This document shows positions 35,876 to 44,934 of a stretch of DNA of 64,000 bases, in pieces (positions within the stretch are counted from its first letter, which is position 1; each line of letters opens with the position of its first letter). Source of the DNA: Paenibacillus lemnae (GTDB taxonomy: Bacteria; Bacillota; Bacilli; Paenibacillales; Paenibacillaceae); NCBI RefSeq assembly GCF_012933385.1, contig NZ_JABBPN010000010.1, positions 1 through 64,000 on the forward strand, given 5' to 3'. A program made the translations under genes and the position numbers. Below the pieces are notes generated by a model. The model searched no databases, was not told the DNA's origin, and saw only the letters and a program-made list of their open reading frames with translations.

Positions 35876-35924
35876 CTGTGATCCTTACACTCTATGCTGT
35901 TGATGCGGATGATCTTTCCGACTT

Positions 35925-36350
35925 TTAATCGATCTCTTCCACTTCATATACGCAGCGATAGCGCTCCACACCCGGATAGATTTCTCCCAGGCTGTATACC
36001 TGGAATCCGATCGACCGGTAAAACCCGACCGCATCCTCATCCGTCTCTGCACTGACGACAGCCGGATTCTTCTGCAGCATAAGTTCCATGATCATACCCC
36101 GTCCGTAATCTTTACCGCGGTATTCCGGATGTACCGCTGCATGTTTGATCGCCATTTCAGTATCACTCTGGTCTACACCGATAATACCAATCAGGACACC
36201 GTCTTCCTCATATCCGAACAGCTGTAGTCCGTCCGGCTTGCGGTAGGCATCCACTACAGCATCCAGCTTCTCCGGATCCGGAAATACCGAATACGCCAGA
36301 AGCTCCTTTACTTCCAAATCATCTAAACGGGATGAAATATCCTTGATCAT
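35925..36350 (-). CDS. GNAT-family N-acetyltransferase
   Basis: A 141-residue single-domain acetyltransferase. The acetyl-CoA pyrophosphate loop is RGKDYGRGM, preceded by the strand AIKHAAVHPEY, and the C-terminal AVGFYRSIGFQVYSLGE is typical. The ATG follows GGAGGGATTTTG. Acceptor unknown. It lies 28 bp downstream of the MarR gene and ends in a terminator, so the two could be co-transcribed. Confidence 0.88.
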   Translation of the reverse strand: MIKDISSRLDDLEVKELLAYSVFPDPEKLDAVVDAYRKPDGLQLFGYEEDGVLIGIIGVDQSDTEMAIKHAAVHPEYRGKDYGRGMIMELMLQKNPAVVSAETDEDAVGFYRSIGFQVYSLGEIYPGVERYRCVYEVEEID

Positions 36351-36378
36351 CAAAATCCCTCCTTACATGAACTCATCT

Positions 36379-36834
36379 TTAACGATGCAGCCGGTTTTGG
36401 GCCGTGATTCCCATCTTACGGAGAAGAGCCGAAGCCTGCTTCTTCTCTTCTTCGGTCAGACCGCCAAAGGCAGCGTCCATTTTTTTCTGGTGATCCGGAA
36501 AGATGGTTTCGAACAGCTCCCTGCCTTCAGGGGTCAGTTCCGCGTAAATCACTCTCCGATCCTCAGAAGATGCACGACGGACCAGCAAATTCTTCTTTTG
36601 AAGCTTATCCACAACATATGTAATATTGCCGCTGGATATCAGAACTTTTTCACCAATCTTTTGAAGCGGCTGGGAACCTTTGTGATAAAGCACATCCAGC
36701 ACACCGAATTCGGTCGTATTTAATCCGTGGCTTTGGATGCTGCGGGTGGAGTGCAGCATCACAGAGTTATAAGCCCGGGCAAGCACCACCAACAAATATA
36801 GTGATAATTCTTCCTGTTCCTGATGATCTGCCAT
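36379..36834 (-). CDS. MarR-family transcriptional regulator
   Basis: A 151-residue winged-helix regulator with QPLQKIGEKVLISSGNIT as the recognition region and DRRVIYAELTPEGREL as the wing. The sequence style (SHGLNTTEFGVLDVLYHKG) is close to the quinone/phenol-responsive MhqR group of Bacillales, but there is no Cys switch to prove it. The ATG follows GAGGTAACTTGA. Possible targets are its neighbours, the macrodomain gene upstream and the GNAT gene downstream. Confidence 0.9.
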   Translation of the reverse strand: MADHQEQEELSLYLLVVLARAYNSVMLHSTRSIQSHGLNTTEFGVLDVLYHKGSQPLQKIGEKVLISSGNITYVVDKLQKKNLLVRRASSEDRRVIYAELTPEGRELFETIFPDHQKKMDAAFGGLTEEEKKQASALLRKMGITAQNRLHR

Positions 36835-36866
36835 TCAAGTTACCTCCACTATCCTCAATGCTTCCT

Positions 36867-37421
36867 CTACGCATATTGATCCAGTCGTTGTATGTAAAGC
36901 TCGGCGTTCTCGGCATCGAAGCAGATCAGATCAATCTTTTCCAGCCGGTTATCGGGCTTATCTTCTTTAAGATACCCTGTCAGAGCCTTCAAGGCAATGT
37001 CACAGGCAGAAGCCTTGGGATAGCCGTATATCCCGGTACTGATATTGGGAAAAGCAATACTCCTCGCCCCTGCTTCATTCGCCAGCTGCAGACTGCTCCG
37101 GTAGCACTCAGCCAAGGTTAGTTCTTCGCCTCCGCCTCCGCCTTCCCAAATGGGTCCTACTGTATGGATGATGTGCTTCGCTTTTAACAGACCCGCACAG
37201 GTCATCACTGCATGGCCAGGCGGACATCCGCCCTGCAGTTTTCGGATGTCCTTACACTGTTCCATAATCTCCGGCCCGCCTACCGTATGGATCGCGCCAT
37301 CCACACCAGCGCCACCAAGCAGTCCGGAATTCGCTGCGTTTACGATAACATCTCCACTCCAGGCGGTAATATCTCCTGAAAGAACAGAAACTGAAGTTCT
37401 GCCAATCTGTATTGTCTTCAT
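36867..37421 (-). CDS. Macrodomain protein (ADP-ribose / O-acetyl-ADP-ribose hydrolase type)
   Basis: A 184-residue MacroD-type macrodomain. Motifs are SGDITAWSGDVIVNAANSGL, GGAGVDGAIHTVGGPEI and the phosphate loop PNISTGIYGYP. Enzymes of this class remove ADP-ribose from acidic residues or deacetylate O-acetyl-ADP-ribose. ATG at 37421 follows GAAGGAGTTTTTCGG. No ADP-ribosyltransferase or sirtuin gene is adjacent, so its partner is unknown. Confidence 0.92.
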   Translation of the reverse strand: MKTIQIGRTSVSVLSGDITAWSGDVIVNAANSGLLGGAGVDGAIHTVGGPEIMEQCKDIRKLQGGCPPGHAVMTCAGLLKAKHIIHTVGPIWEGGGGGEELTLAECYRSSLQLANEAGARSIAFPNISTGIYGYPKASACDIALKALTGYLKEDKPDNRLEKIDLICFDAENAELYIQRLDQYA

Positions 37422-37488
37422 CCGAAAAACTCCTTCTCAGCCATTTTCTTTTCATTACCCTGCAAGAAGGGAGTTTGACCCTAATCAC

Positions 37489-37920
37489 TCATACAGACCG
37501 GTTGGGTCCCGCTGCTGTGCTGAGACGAACAGCCATGGAGTGTTCATATTCATGTAATTTCGAGGGATTACAAATCTCACAGGACAGATAGGTTCCTGAT
37601 TGCAGTGCCTTGTTGATATGTGAGCTTAAAACACGCTCAGCCTCTTCCAGCCTCAAATCTCCTTGATCCCCGTCTGTAACCCGGCACAGACCAGCCAGAG
37701 TAATGCTGTCTGAAGACTCCCAGCTCATTACCCATAATGGCAGCATTCCATCGAGCTCCGGGTCAGGCTTTTGCTTTCCTATAAAGACGGTATATTCTGT
37801 TGAAGGGAGTGGAACAAAATCTTCCTTTTGTCTCTCGGCAATTAGTTTTGAATTACGGTATGTCAAATACCCGGCCGCTGTAAACATGACCAAGCATAAG
37901 AAAATGCCAACCCCCAGCAT
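37489..37920 (-). CDS. Membrane-anchored protein of unknown function
   Basis: A 143-residue protein with one N-terminal membrane segment (residues about 2-20, LGVGIFLCLVMFTAAGYLTY) and an extracytoplasmic domain containing two Cys (CEICN) that could form a disulfide. The start at 37920 follows AAGGGGGAAGTTC and is preferred to an ATG nine codons upstream without a site. No family recognised. Confidence 0.65.
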   Translation of the reverse strand: MLGVGIFLCLVMFTAAGYLTYRNSKLIAERQKEDFVPLPSTEYTVFIGKQKPDPELDGMLPLWVMSWESSDSITLAGLCRVTDGDQGDLRLEEAERVLSSHINKALQSGTYLSCEICNPSKLHEYEHSMAVRLSTAAGPNRSV

Positions 37921-37986
37921 GAACTTCCCCCTTACCATCATTTCCATTCAACATGTTCAAATAGATTCCATCTCATCCCGCACTGG

Positions 37987-38604
37987 TCATCTTTGCAAAA
38001 TGGCAATGATCACCATGTGAAGCGGATAAAAAGATCTCCATACCCAGGGATGCACCCGTGCATCCTCAAGTCTTTTCCAGATCAAAGGTCCATATACCAT
38101 CAGCAGTGTCGGAGCAAGGCTCCACATTTGCAGCTCCCAGCCATAAAGATACAGGAACATCAGATTCAGCAGCAGATGCCATATCACAAGCATATGGGAC
38201 GAGGTATACCGAAAGATTAAAATCAGGAATAACCCGTAAGCCCCATAATCAAAATTCAAAAGATCCATGACGAGTGCAGCGGCAGCTGCGATGAGAACAG
38301 CGGAGGAAAAGGATTTCGTTTTGTCCATCGCCTGGAGCACCAGTCCACCCGCCGCTAATGTAACCACGACATTCAATCCGTTCGGATTCAGAGCAAGCTG
38401 ATAAGGAAGCTGTGAAATCAGGGCAATGATCCCCAGACGGATAAAATAACGCCGTCTTGACGAAGTATGCTGATAGCCCTGCACCAGCGCATACACATAT
38501 ACCGGAAACGCAATCCTGCCAATGATACGCCATATTTCCTGATCTGAAAAAAAGACAAGACCCACATGATCCACGAGCATGGTCAGCATCGCCAGTACCT
38601 GCAA
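37987..38604 (-). CDS. TraX-family integral membrane protein
   Basis: A 205-residue polytopic protein starting MQVLAMLTMLVDHVGLVFF, with IGRIAFPVYVYALVQGYQHT: the N-terminal signature of the TraX family, named after an F-plasmid pilin acetylase and related to membrane acyltransferases. In Bacillales these are chromosomal and uncharacterised. Start is TTG at 38604 after GGGGGAATGTTCA. Confidence 0.85.
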   Translation of the reverse strand: MQVLAMLTMLVDHVGLVFFSDQEIWRIIGRIAFPVYVYALVQGYQHTSSRRRYFIRLGIIALISQLPYQLALNPNGLNVVVTLAAGGLVLQAMDKTKSFSSAVLIAAAAALVMDLLNFDYGAYGLFLILIFRYTSSHMLVIWHLLLNLMFLYLYGWELQMWSLAPTLLMVYGPLIWKRLEDARVHPWVWRSFYPLHMVIIAILQR

Positions 38605-38696
38605 TGAACATTCCCCCGTATATTACCGTTTACTCTATTATGTCTTTCATTGTTTCCACCCGCAAGACCTTCGGAGAAACGATACAGCTCCACATA

Positions 38697-38730
38697 AGGG
38701 AAAAACGCCCGTTCCGTGAGGAACGGGCGC
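38697..38730 (-). terminator. Terminator of the diaminopimelate dehydrogenase gene
   Basis: Minus-strand GCGCCCGTTCCTCACGGAAC plus GGGCG forms a long GC stem with a 4-nt loop, followed by TTTTTCCC. Confidence 0.92.
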
Positions 38731-38755
38731 AAAATGAACTTGTTAAAATGATAGA

Positions 38756-39733
38756 TTACAAAAGTTCTTTACGAAGCTGTTCCGGTGATTTCGGGGAGAG
38801 CAGACCGTAAGGGATATCAAATACAGTTTTTGCACCTTGATCCCCGGCTTGTCCCAAACGATAAGCTGCACGGGCATATGCCACGAGCACACTTGCCGTA
38901 AACTCCGGATTACTGTCCAGCGTCAAACCAAACTCAATAATCTGCTTGTTGTTGTCCCCTGTGATGCCGCTGCGGAGCACAGTACCGCCATGAGGCATGG
39001 CAGAATGATTTTGTTTCAGCTCTTCTTCGCTGATGAAATGTACAACCGTATCATAATCGGCAAAATAGTTCGGCATCTCCTGGATTTCACGTTCAATCGC
39101 CTTCTGATCGGCTCCTTCTTCAAGCACAATGTAGCATTCGCGCAGATGCTTCTCGCGCGTGCTGAGTTCAGGATTTTCACCGCTGCGGACACGGTTTACA
39201 GCTTCTTCGCGAGGAATAGTGTATTGAACGCCATTCTTCACACCGTTGACTCTGCGGATCGCATCAGAGTGGCCCTGGCTGACACCTTTACCCCAGAATG
39301 TATACTCATTGCCTTCCGGAAGGATCGATTCAGCGATCAAACGGCTGAGTGAGAATAAACCGGGATCCCAGCCCGTGGAGATGACACTGACTTTCCCGCC
39401 TTCACGAGCGGCTGCGTCAACGCTGTCATAAAACGCCGGAATATTAGCATGGGTATCAAAGCTGTCTACCGTATGGAATTTTCCAGCCAATGCAGGAACC
39501 TGTTCCGGAAGATCCGTTGCCGAACCCCCGCATAAAATAAGAACATCAATCTCATCCTTGTAGCTATCCAGGTCGGACATATGAACAGCTTTGGCTTCCG
39601 ATGATACACTGCTCGGGTCTCTCCGTGAAAATACCGCTTTCAATTCAAAGTCCGGATTTTGTTTGATAGCTTTCTCAACACCGCGGCCAAGGTTGCCGTA
39701 ACCGACGATGCCTACTCTTATGATCTGTGTCAT
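38756..39733 (-). CDS. ddh: meso-Diaminopimelate D-dehydrogenase
   Basis: This NADPH-dependent enzyme converts tetrahydrodipicolinate, ammonia and NADPH directly to meso-diaminopimelate, the one-step route to peptidoglycan DAP and lysine. The 325-residue protein has GIVGYGNLGRGVEKAI, VSVISTGWDPGLFSLSR and FWGKGVSQGHSDAIRRV, all diagnostic for the family. ATG at 39733 follows GGAGGCACACT. It is a single-gene unit. Confidence 0.95.
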   Translation of the reverse strand: MTQIIRVGIVGYGNLGRGVEKAIKQNPDFELKAVFSRRDPSSVSSEAKAVHMSDLDSYKDEIDVLILCGGSATDLPEQVPALAGKFHTVDSFDTHANIPAFYDSVDAAAREGGKVSVISTGWDPGLFSLSRLIAESILPEGNEYTFWGKGVSQGHSDAIRRVNGVKNGVQYTIPREEAVNRVRSGENPELSTREKHLRECYIVLEEGADQKAIEREIQEMPNYFADYDTVVHFISEEELKQNHSAMPHGGTVLRSGITGDNNKQIIEFGLTLDSNPEFTASVLVAYARAAYRLGQAGDQGAKTVFDIPYGLLSPKSPEQLRKELL

Positions 39734-39776
39734 AGTGTGCCTCCTAATGGATAAATAGTCTGTCTATCTCTTCGTT

Positions 39777-39810
39777 GAAAAAACCTGACCTATCAAGACA
39801 GGTCAGGTTT
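39777..39810 (-). terminator. Terminator after the MFS gene
   Basis: AACCTGACCT pairs with AGGTCAGGTT around a short loop, followed by TTTTTTC on the minus strand. Confidence 0.88.
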
Positions 39811-39853
39811 AATATTACATACAACGTCAGATATTCGCAAATGAAAATTCAAA

Positions 39854-41065
39854 TCATCCTGTTGAAACAGGTGAAATTTCTTCGGAATGGGGCGGGACAG
39901 CGATTTCCTTTTCCCGAATCATGGACACGCACAGTAAAGCAGCCAACATGCTGCCCGAAGCACTTATAAACAGGATCTGATACCCCATCCAGTCAATCAT
40001 CTGCCCCAGCAGCGGTGGTGAAATTATGGCTGCCAATGAAGAGACCAAGTAGTACATTCCCGTTCGGGTTCCGATACTTTCTTCTGATCCTGTGGACACG
40101 ATGAATGGATAAGAATTGATATTAATACATGCCCAGAATATGCCTCCGATACCAAGCAGAATCCGCAGAAGAAGCAGTGAGTCGATAAAAGGTATCGCGG
40201 AAAACACAAGGAACAGACCGATAACACCGATCACGATGACAGGCTTTTTGCCGTAGCGTTTGCCAAGCCAGCCGCTGGGAATTGCGAACAGGACAAACAA
40301 CAGAGAGAAAAAGGTAAGTGAGAATGAAGCCTCGGATTCACTAAGCTGCATTTCGTTTTTTCCGTACAAGGTGAACAGCGTTTCTACGCCCTGATAGGCA
40401 ACAAACCAGAAGAAAATCGCAGCCAGAAGAAACACTGTCGTCCGGTTCAGCTGACCTTTAAAAGATATGCGCGGACGTGCTTCACGCTCATTATAATATC
40501 CCGGAGAATCTATGCCTTCCTTAATGAAGCGAAACAGAATGATCATCGATATGAGCGTAATGCAGGCTGCTGCTGCGAATGGAAGAGCTTCATTACTCTT
40601 ATACAGCACCGAACCTGCGCCAAAAGCGAGAATTGCCCCAAAGCCGCCCATAAAATTGATGATCCCGTTACTCCGTGTGCGGTCCCGCTCGGGTGTAATG
40701 TCAGGCATTAAAGCAACCGTGGGAGAACGGTATATACTCATCGAAAGATTCATCAGCATCATGAACAAGATGAGTGTGACAAGCCCCGTATGAAATGGAA
40801 TCATCATCGTAAACAATGCACCCAGCGGCATACCAATGAGCAGATAAGGCATTCTCCGGCCGAATCGGGTACGGGTTACATCACTGCGGCTGCCGACCCA
40901 GGGCTGCAGAAACAGCGCAAAATAATTATCCAGTGTCATAAAAAATCCGATCAACGCGATACTGGATATGTACTTTTCCAAAAAGTAAGGAACAAAAGCA
41001 TTATAAAGGGCCCAGGTGATACTGATACTGAAAAATCCGAAACCGAGCAGCCATGACTTTTTCAA
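39854..41065 (-). CDS. MFS transporter, sugar (SLC45/GPH-like) type
   Basis: A 403-residue protein with about twelve hydrophobic segments. The N-terminal half has LDNYFALFLQPWVGSRSDVT followed by RTRFGRRMPYLLIGMPLGA, the loop 2-3 pattern shared with glycoside/disaccharide cation symporters of the SLC45 type. The start is TTG after GGAGGGTAGTCC. It lies 3 bp after the GDPD gene, so the pair is probably co-transcribed; glycerophosphodiester import is conceivable but not shown by the sequence. Confidence 0.8.
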   Translation of the reverse strand: MKKSWLLGFGFFSISITWALYNAFVPYFLEKYISSIALIGFFMTLDNYFALFLQPWVGSRSDVTRTRFGRRMPYLLIGMPLGALFTMMIPFHTGLVTLILFMMLMNLSMSIYRSPTVALMPDITPERDRTRSNGIINFMGGFGAILAFGAGSVLYKSNEALPFAAAACITLISMIILFRFIKEGIDSPGYYNEREARPRISFKGQLNRTTVFLLAAIFFWFVAYQGVETLFTLYGKNEMQLSESEASFSLTFFSLLFVLFAIPSGWLGKRYGKKPVIVIGVIGLFLVFSAIPFIDSLLLLRILLGIGGIFWACININSYPFIVSTGSEESIGTRTGMYYLVSSLAAIISPPLLGQMIDWMGYQILFISASGSMLAALLCVSMIREKEIAVPPHSEEISPVSTG

Positions 41066-41068
41066 GGA

Positions 41069-41806
41069 CTACCCTCCTTCGCCATGAAGCAGTCCATGGA
41101 GCACGTCGGGAAAATCGGTTATGATCCCCGCCACCCCTGCCTGCATGAGATGCATCATCTCTTTAGCGTCATTCACTGTAAACGGATGATACACAAGTCC
41201 TTTTGACCGGGCTTGCTCTACCCATTCCGGTAAAACAGCATATTTGAACGCATGCAAGGCATCTGCTCCCACCGTCTGTGCATAATCCCAGACTTCATAA
41301 AGCCCTTCCATATATAAAATACCTGTAGAAATCTCAGGTGCCAATGCTTTGCATTTCACTAAGGCATAATGATTGAAGCTGGATATAATCACTCGCTCCT
41401 CCATGCCATACTGCCGTACACATTCGATGACACGCTCTTCAAGGCCCGGATACAGCACAACCCCATTTTTCAGCTCAATATTTACTATAGTTCCCTTATC
41501 CCTGGTGAAATCCAAAAGTTGTTCCAGACTCGGAACCTTTTCACCTTGAAAATCTTCATGAAACCATGATCCGGCGTCCAGCTGCCCAATTTCACTCCAG
41601 CTGTGGTCTTTCACCAATCCTTTTCCGCTGGTTGTCCGGTTTAACATTTCGTCATGAATCAGCACCAGTCTTCCGTCCCGGGACATTTGTACATCGGTCT
41701 CGATTCCCGTGGCTCCCTGCTCCAGTGCCTTGTGAAAGGCTGCCATCGTATTCTCCGGGCAAATCGCTGATGATCCCCGATGTGCAAAGTTAATCACCTT
41801 CGTCAT
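41069..41806 (-). CDS. Glycerophosphodiester phosphodiesterase
   Basis: A 245-residue cytoplasmic GDPD (no signal peptide) that hydrolyses glycerophosphodiesters to glycerol-3-phosphate and an alcohol. Catalytic elements: FAHRGSSAICPENTMAAF, GIETDVQMSRDGRLVLIHDE and IVNIELK. ATG at 41806 follows AGGAGGAGATTTA. It is co-directional with the downstream MFS gene. glpD at the right end of the window could use its product. Confidence 0.92.
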   Translation of the reverse strand: MTKVINFAHRGSSAICPENTMAAFHKALEQGATGIETDVQMSRDGRLVLIHDEMLNRTTSGKGLVKDHSWSEIGQLDAGSWFHEDFQGEKVPSLEQLLDFTRDKGTIVNIELKNGVVLYPGLEERVIECVRQYGMEERVIISSFNHYALVKCKALAPEISTGILYMEGLYEVWDYAQTVGADALHAFKYAVLPEWVEQARSKGLVYHPFTVNDAKEMMHLMQAGVAGIITDFPDVLHGLLHGEGG

Positions 41807-42155
41807 TAAATCTCCTCCTGATATGAGCATGAATGCATTGCCAGTATAGCTCACCACTATGAAGACTGTGTTAAAAAATGTATTCTACATTGGCTTGATC
41901 AAACCCTGTATATTGAAACATATTATCGCTGAGTAAGATGATATGTTTATGGCCATCCATTTACGGATCAAGAGCATACACAAGCCTGCTCCGGGATATA
42001 CTGAGTCAAAAATATGATTCAATTTAGAAATTATAGGATTAATCATAAGTAAGTTGCTGTCTTCAGCCTGGTGCCGATGGCTTTTCTTCTTTCCAGCGGA
42101 GTTGGATTTTGCTGGCGTTTGTTTCAACATCAATACTTAAGCGGGGAGGATGTCT
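41807..42155. other. Divergent intergenic region, no gene
   Basis: The 349 bp between the GDPD gene and the osmoprotectant operon are AT-rich. They contain an 8-bp inverted repeat (AAACATAT at 41916-41923, ATATGTTT at 41941-41948) and a CCAGC/GCTGG hairpin near 42093-42117. A minus-strand frame of 82 codons has no ribosome binding site. Promoters for both directions must lie here, but I could not identify convincing -35/-10 pairs. Confidence 0.5.
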
Positions 42156-43286
42156 ATGATTAAGTTTGAAAATGTAAGCAAAACGTATTCTGACGGTTTT
42201 CAGGCTGTAAAAGACCTGAATTTTGAAATCCGGTCAGGCGAATTCCTGGTACTAATCGGACCCAGCGGATGTGGTAAAACTACCACGATGAAAATGATCA
42301 ACAAACTGGAGCCGCACACAGGGGGGCTCCTGACGATTAATGGCAAGGATATTAAAAAGACAGATACGGTCACCCTGCGCCGGAGTATCGGCTATGTCAT
42401 TCAACAGACCGGACTATTTCCACACTACACACTGGAACAAAACATCGGTCTTCTGCCTGATTTGAAGGGCTGGGACAAGGGAAGAAAAAAACAAAGGGTT
42501 CATGAACTGCTGGATATGGTGGGACTTGATCCTGATACTTACGCAGGACGCTACCCGAAAGAGCTGTCCGGCGGACAGCAGCAGCGGGTTGGTGTAGCCC
42601 GTGCCCTGGCGGCAGACCCGGAAATCATTCTGATGGATGAGCCGTTCGGTGCCCTCGATCCCATTACCCGTGAGCAGCTTCAGGACGAAGTGCTGCGGCT
42701 CCAGCAGGATCTGAAGAAAACCATTGTATTCGTCACCCATGATATGGATGAAGCGCTGAAGATGGGTGATCGTATCGCAGTGCTGAAAGCTGGAACCATC
42801 CTGCAGCTGGATTCACCGGAAACGCTGCTGCGGGCACCGTCCCACGGCTTTGTTGAAGAATTCATCGGAAAAAACCGGGTATATCAAAATCCAGAATTCA
42901 TCCCGGTTAAGGAAGTCATGCGCGAAAATCCAGCCACGGTGCTCCCTCACCGTTCCCCACTGAGGGCCATCACTTATATGAGAAACAAAAAAACAGACAC
43001 CCTGCTTGTTCTTAATGAAGAAGGCGTGCTGCTTGGTATTGTGTCAGCCTACGATCTCCAGGCCAATATTGACAATGCAAGCCAGGTGGGTGAAATTATG
43101 AAGCCTGTCCAGAACGTACTTCCTGAAACAGCCACGGCAAAGGATGCATTAATGGCTGTGAATCAAGCGCCTTATGGTATCATTCCTGTCATTGACAGCC
43201 GCAAGCGTCTGATCGGGATTGTGACACGAGGAACACTGATATCCACATTTGCAAGCCATTGGGCTGGAAAGGGGGATGAAGTATGA
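42156..43286 (+). CDS. opuCA: Osmoprotectant ABC transporter, ATP-binding subunit
   Basis: A 376-residue ATPase with Walker A GPSGCGKTTT, signature ELSGGQQQRVGVARAL, Walker B IILMDEPFGALDP and two C-terminal CBS domains (about residues 255-365) that in OpuC/OpuA sense ionic strength. ATG at 42156 is 6 nt after GGGGAGG; an ATG at 42150 abuts the site. It would drive uptake of glycine betaine, carnitine or choline. First gene of a three-gene operon. Confidence 0.93.
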   Translation: MIKFENVSKTYSDGFQAVKDLNFEIRSGEFLVLIGPSGCGKTTTMKMINKLEPHTGGLLTINGKDIKKTDTVTLRRSIGYVIQQTGLFPHYTLEQNIGLLPDLKGWDKGRKKQRVHELLDMVGLDPDTYAGRYPKELSGGQQQRVGVARALAADPEIILMDEPFGALDPITREQLQDEVLRLQQDLKKTIVFVTHDMDEALKMGDRIAVLKAGTILQLDSPETLLRAPSHGFVEEFIGKNRVYQNPEFIPVKEVMRENPATVLPHRSPLRAITYMRNKKTDTLLVLNEEGVLLGIVSAYDLQANIDNASQVGEIMKPVQNVLPETATAKDALMAVNQAPYGIIPVIDSRKRLIGIVTRGTLISTFASHWAGKGDEV

Positions 43287-43936
43287 GTTCATCCATCTGG
43301 GAACAGATTGTTCGTCAATTTTCTCTTCGCTGGGGCGAACTGCTCACTTCCATCGGTGAACATATTCAGCTAGTTCTGATTTCGATGGTCATTGCGATTA
43401 TCATTGGAATCCCTGCAGGAATTTTGGTCAGCCGGTACGGATTTTTGAAAACCTGGATTATCGGCGGTGCCAGCATTCTGCAAACGATCCCCAGCCTCGC
43501 GCTGCTTGGTTTCATGATTCCGCTGCTGGGCATTGGTATGAAAACAGCGATTGCAGCTTTGTTTCTATACTCGCTATTACCGATCATTCGGAACACCTAT
43601 ACAGGAATTAAGGATGTCGATCCGTCTGTTATTGAAGCCGCCCGGGGCATGGGAATGACGAATATGCAGATATTGAGAAAAGTCCAGCTGCCTTTGGCCC
43701 TTTCCGTCATTATGGCAGGAATCCGGACCGCAACCGTTATTAATGTCGGCACAGCCACACTTGCCGCTTTCATCGGTGCCGGCGGATTAGGCGATTTTAT
43801 ATTCCTCGGTATTACACGCAATATCGATGCCCTGATTCTGCTGGGAGCTTTGCCTGCCGCTCTGATGGCCTTGCTGTTTGATTATTTGCTGGGTCTGCTG
43901 GAACGCTGGACCACACCACGCGGTTTGAAAATATAG
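43283..43936 (+). CDS. opuCB: Osmoprotectant ABC transporter, permease subunit
   Basis: A 217-residue permease with five or six membrane segments and the EAA loop EAARGMGMTNMQILRKVQLP. It overlaps opuCA by ATGA. No second permease (opuCD) follows, so it would have to act as a homodimer or pair with a product from elsewhere. Confidence 0.93.
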   Translation: MSSSIWEQIVRQFSLRWGELLTSIGEHIQLVLISMVIAIIIGIPAGILVSRYGFLKTWIIGGASILQTIPSLALLGFMIPLLGIGMKTAIAALFLYSLLPIIRNTYTGIKDVDPSVIEAARGMGMTNMQILRKVQLPLALSVIMAGIRTATVINVGTATLAAFIGAGGLGDFIFLGITRNIDALILLGALPAALMALLFDYLLGLLERWTTPRGLKI

Positions 43937-43955
43937 TGCAATGGAGGGACAAACC

Positions 43956-44873
43956 ATGAACAAAAAACGATGGCTGTCTGCTGCCGCTGCACTTCTGCTG
44001 ACCTTTTCTCTTTCCGCCTGTACGGTTCCAACTGCTTCGCCAGGCAGCGGAGGCGGACCAGCCAATCTGACGATTGGTTCCAAAAACTTTACAGAAAATA
44101 TTATTCTTGCGCACATGATGGCAGACCTGATTGAAGATCGCACCGACCTGAATGTCAGACGCACATTAAATTTGGGCGGTTCCAGTGTAACCTGGAAAGC
44201 ACTGCTCAATAATGACATTCAGCTCTACCCTGACTATACGGGGACGATCGTAGCCAACTACTATCAGGAAGAAACCGGAACTGCAGAAGAAACGATCAAG
44301 CGTACGAGAGAGTTAGTCAGTGAGGATGGCCTGGAGTTTCTGGAACCGCTCGGCTTCAGCAACTCCTATGCTTTGGCAGTATCGCAGGAGACGGCAGCAG
44401 AATATAATTTGAAAACGTACAGCGATCTTGCACAAGTATCCCAGGATCTCGAACTCGGTGCTGAATTTGAATTCACAGACAGACCGGATACCTATCCGGG
44501 TCTGCGAGAGCTGTATGATATGGAATTCAAAAGTGTAAAAGGAATGGATCAGGGGATTAAATACCGCCTGATGGCTCAGAATGACCTGGATGTATCCAGT
44601 GCGTACACGACTGACGGTCAGGTGAAAGTGAACAACCTGGTCCTGCTGGAGGATGATAAAGGCTTCTTTCCTCCTTATGACGCCGGTGCCGTTGTACGGA
44701 AAGATTTACTGGATGAACACCCTGAAATCCGAGATGCTTTGAACGAGCTGGGCGGTAAAATCTCCGAGGAGAAAATGCAGGAGATGAATGCCCTTGTGGA
44801 TGAAGGTTACCGGGAGGATATTGTAGCCCGAGATTTCTTGGTCGAAAACGGTCTTTTGAATAAGCAGCAATAA
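43956..44873 (+). CDS. opuCC: Osmoprotectant-binding lipoprotein
   Basis: A 305-residue lipoprotein with a signal peptide ending in the lipobox LSAC (Cys23). The mature part has LTIGSKNFTENIILAHMMAD, YPDYTGTIVANYY and DAGAVVRKDLLDEHPEIRDA, typical of the OpuAC/ProX type II binding fold. ATG at 43956 follows GGAGGGACAAACC. It ends directly at the terminator. Confidence 0.93.
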   Translation: MNKKRWLSAAAALLLTFSLSACTVPTASPGSGGGPANLTIGSKNFTENIILAHMMADLIEDRTDLNVRRTLNLGGSSVTWKALLNNDIQLYPDYTGTIVANYYQEETGTAEETIKRTRELVSEDGLEFLEPLGFSNSYALAVSQETAAEYNLKTYSDLAQVSQDLELGAEFEFTDRPDTYPGLRELYDMEFKSVKGMDQGIKYRLMAQNDLDVSSAYTTDGQVKVNNLVLLEDDKGFFPPYDAGAVVRKDLLDEHPEIRDALNELGGKISEEKMQEMNALVDEGYREDIVARDFLVENGLLNKQQ

Positions 44874-44875
44874 AT

Positions 44876-44934
44876 AAAGGTACCCTATCCAGCGACGATT
44901 TCATGAGTCTGCTTGATAGGGTACCTTTTATTTT
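44876..44934. terminator. Bidirectional terminator between opuCC and the MFS gene
   Basis: AAAGGTACCCTATC pairs with GATAGGGTACCTTT (14 bp) around 25 nt; T-rich tails follow on both strands. It serves two convergent genes, and the MFS stop codon lies in one arm. Confidence 0.9.

Noticed and set aside
41885..42133. Minus-strand frame of 82 codons in the GDPD-opuCA intergenic region
   Set aside because: No ribosome binding site, covers the region that must hold the opuCA promoter, and its composition is not protein-like.
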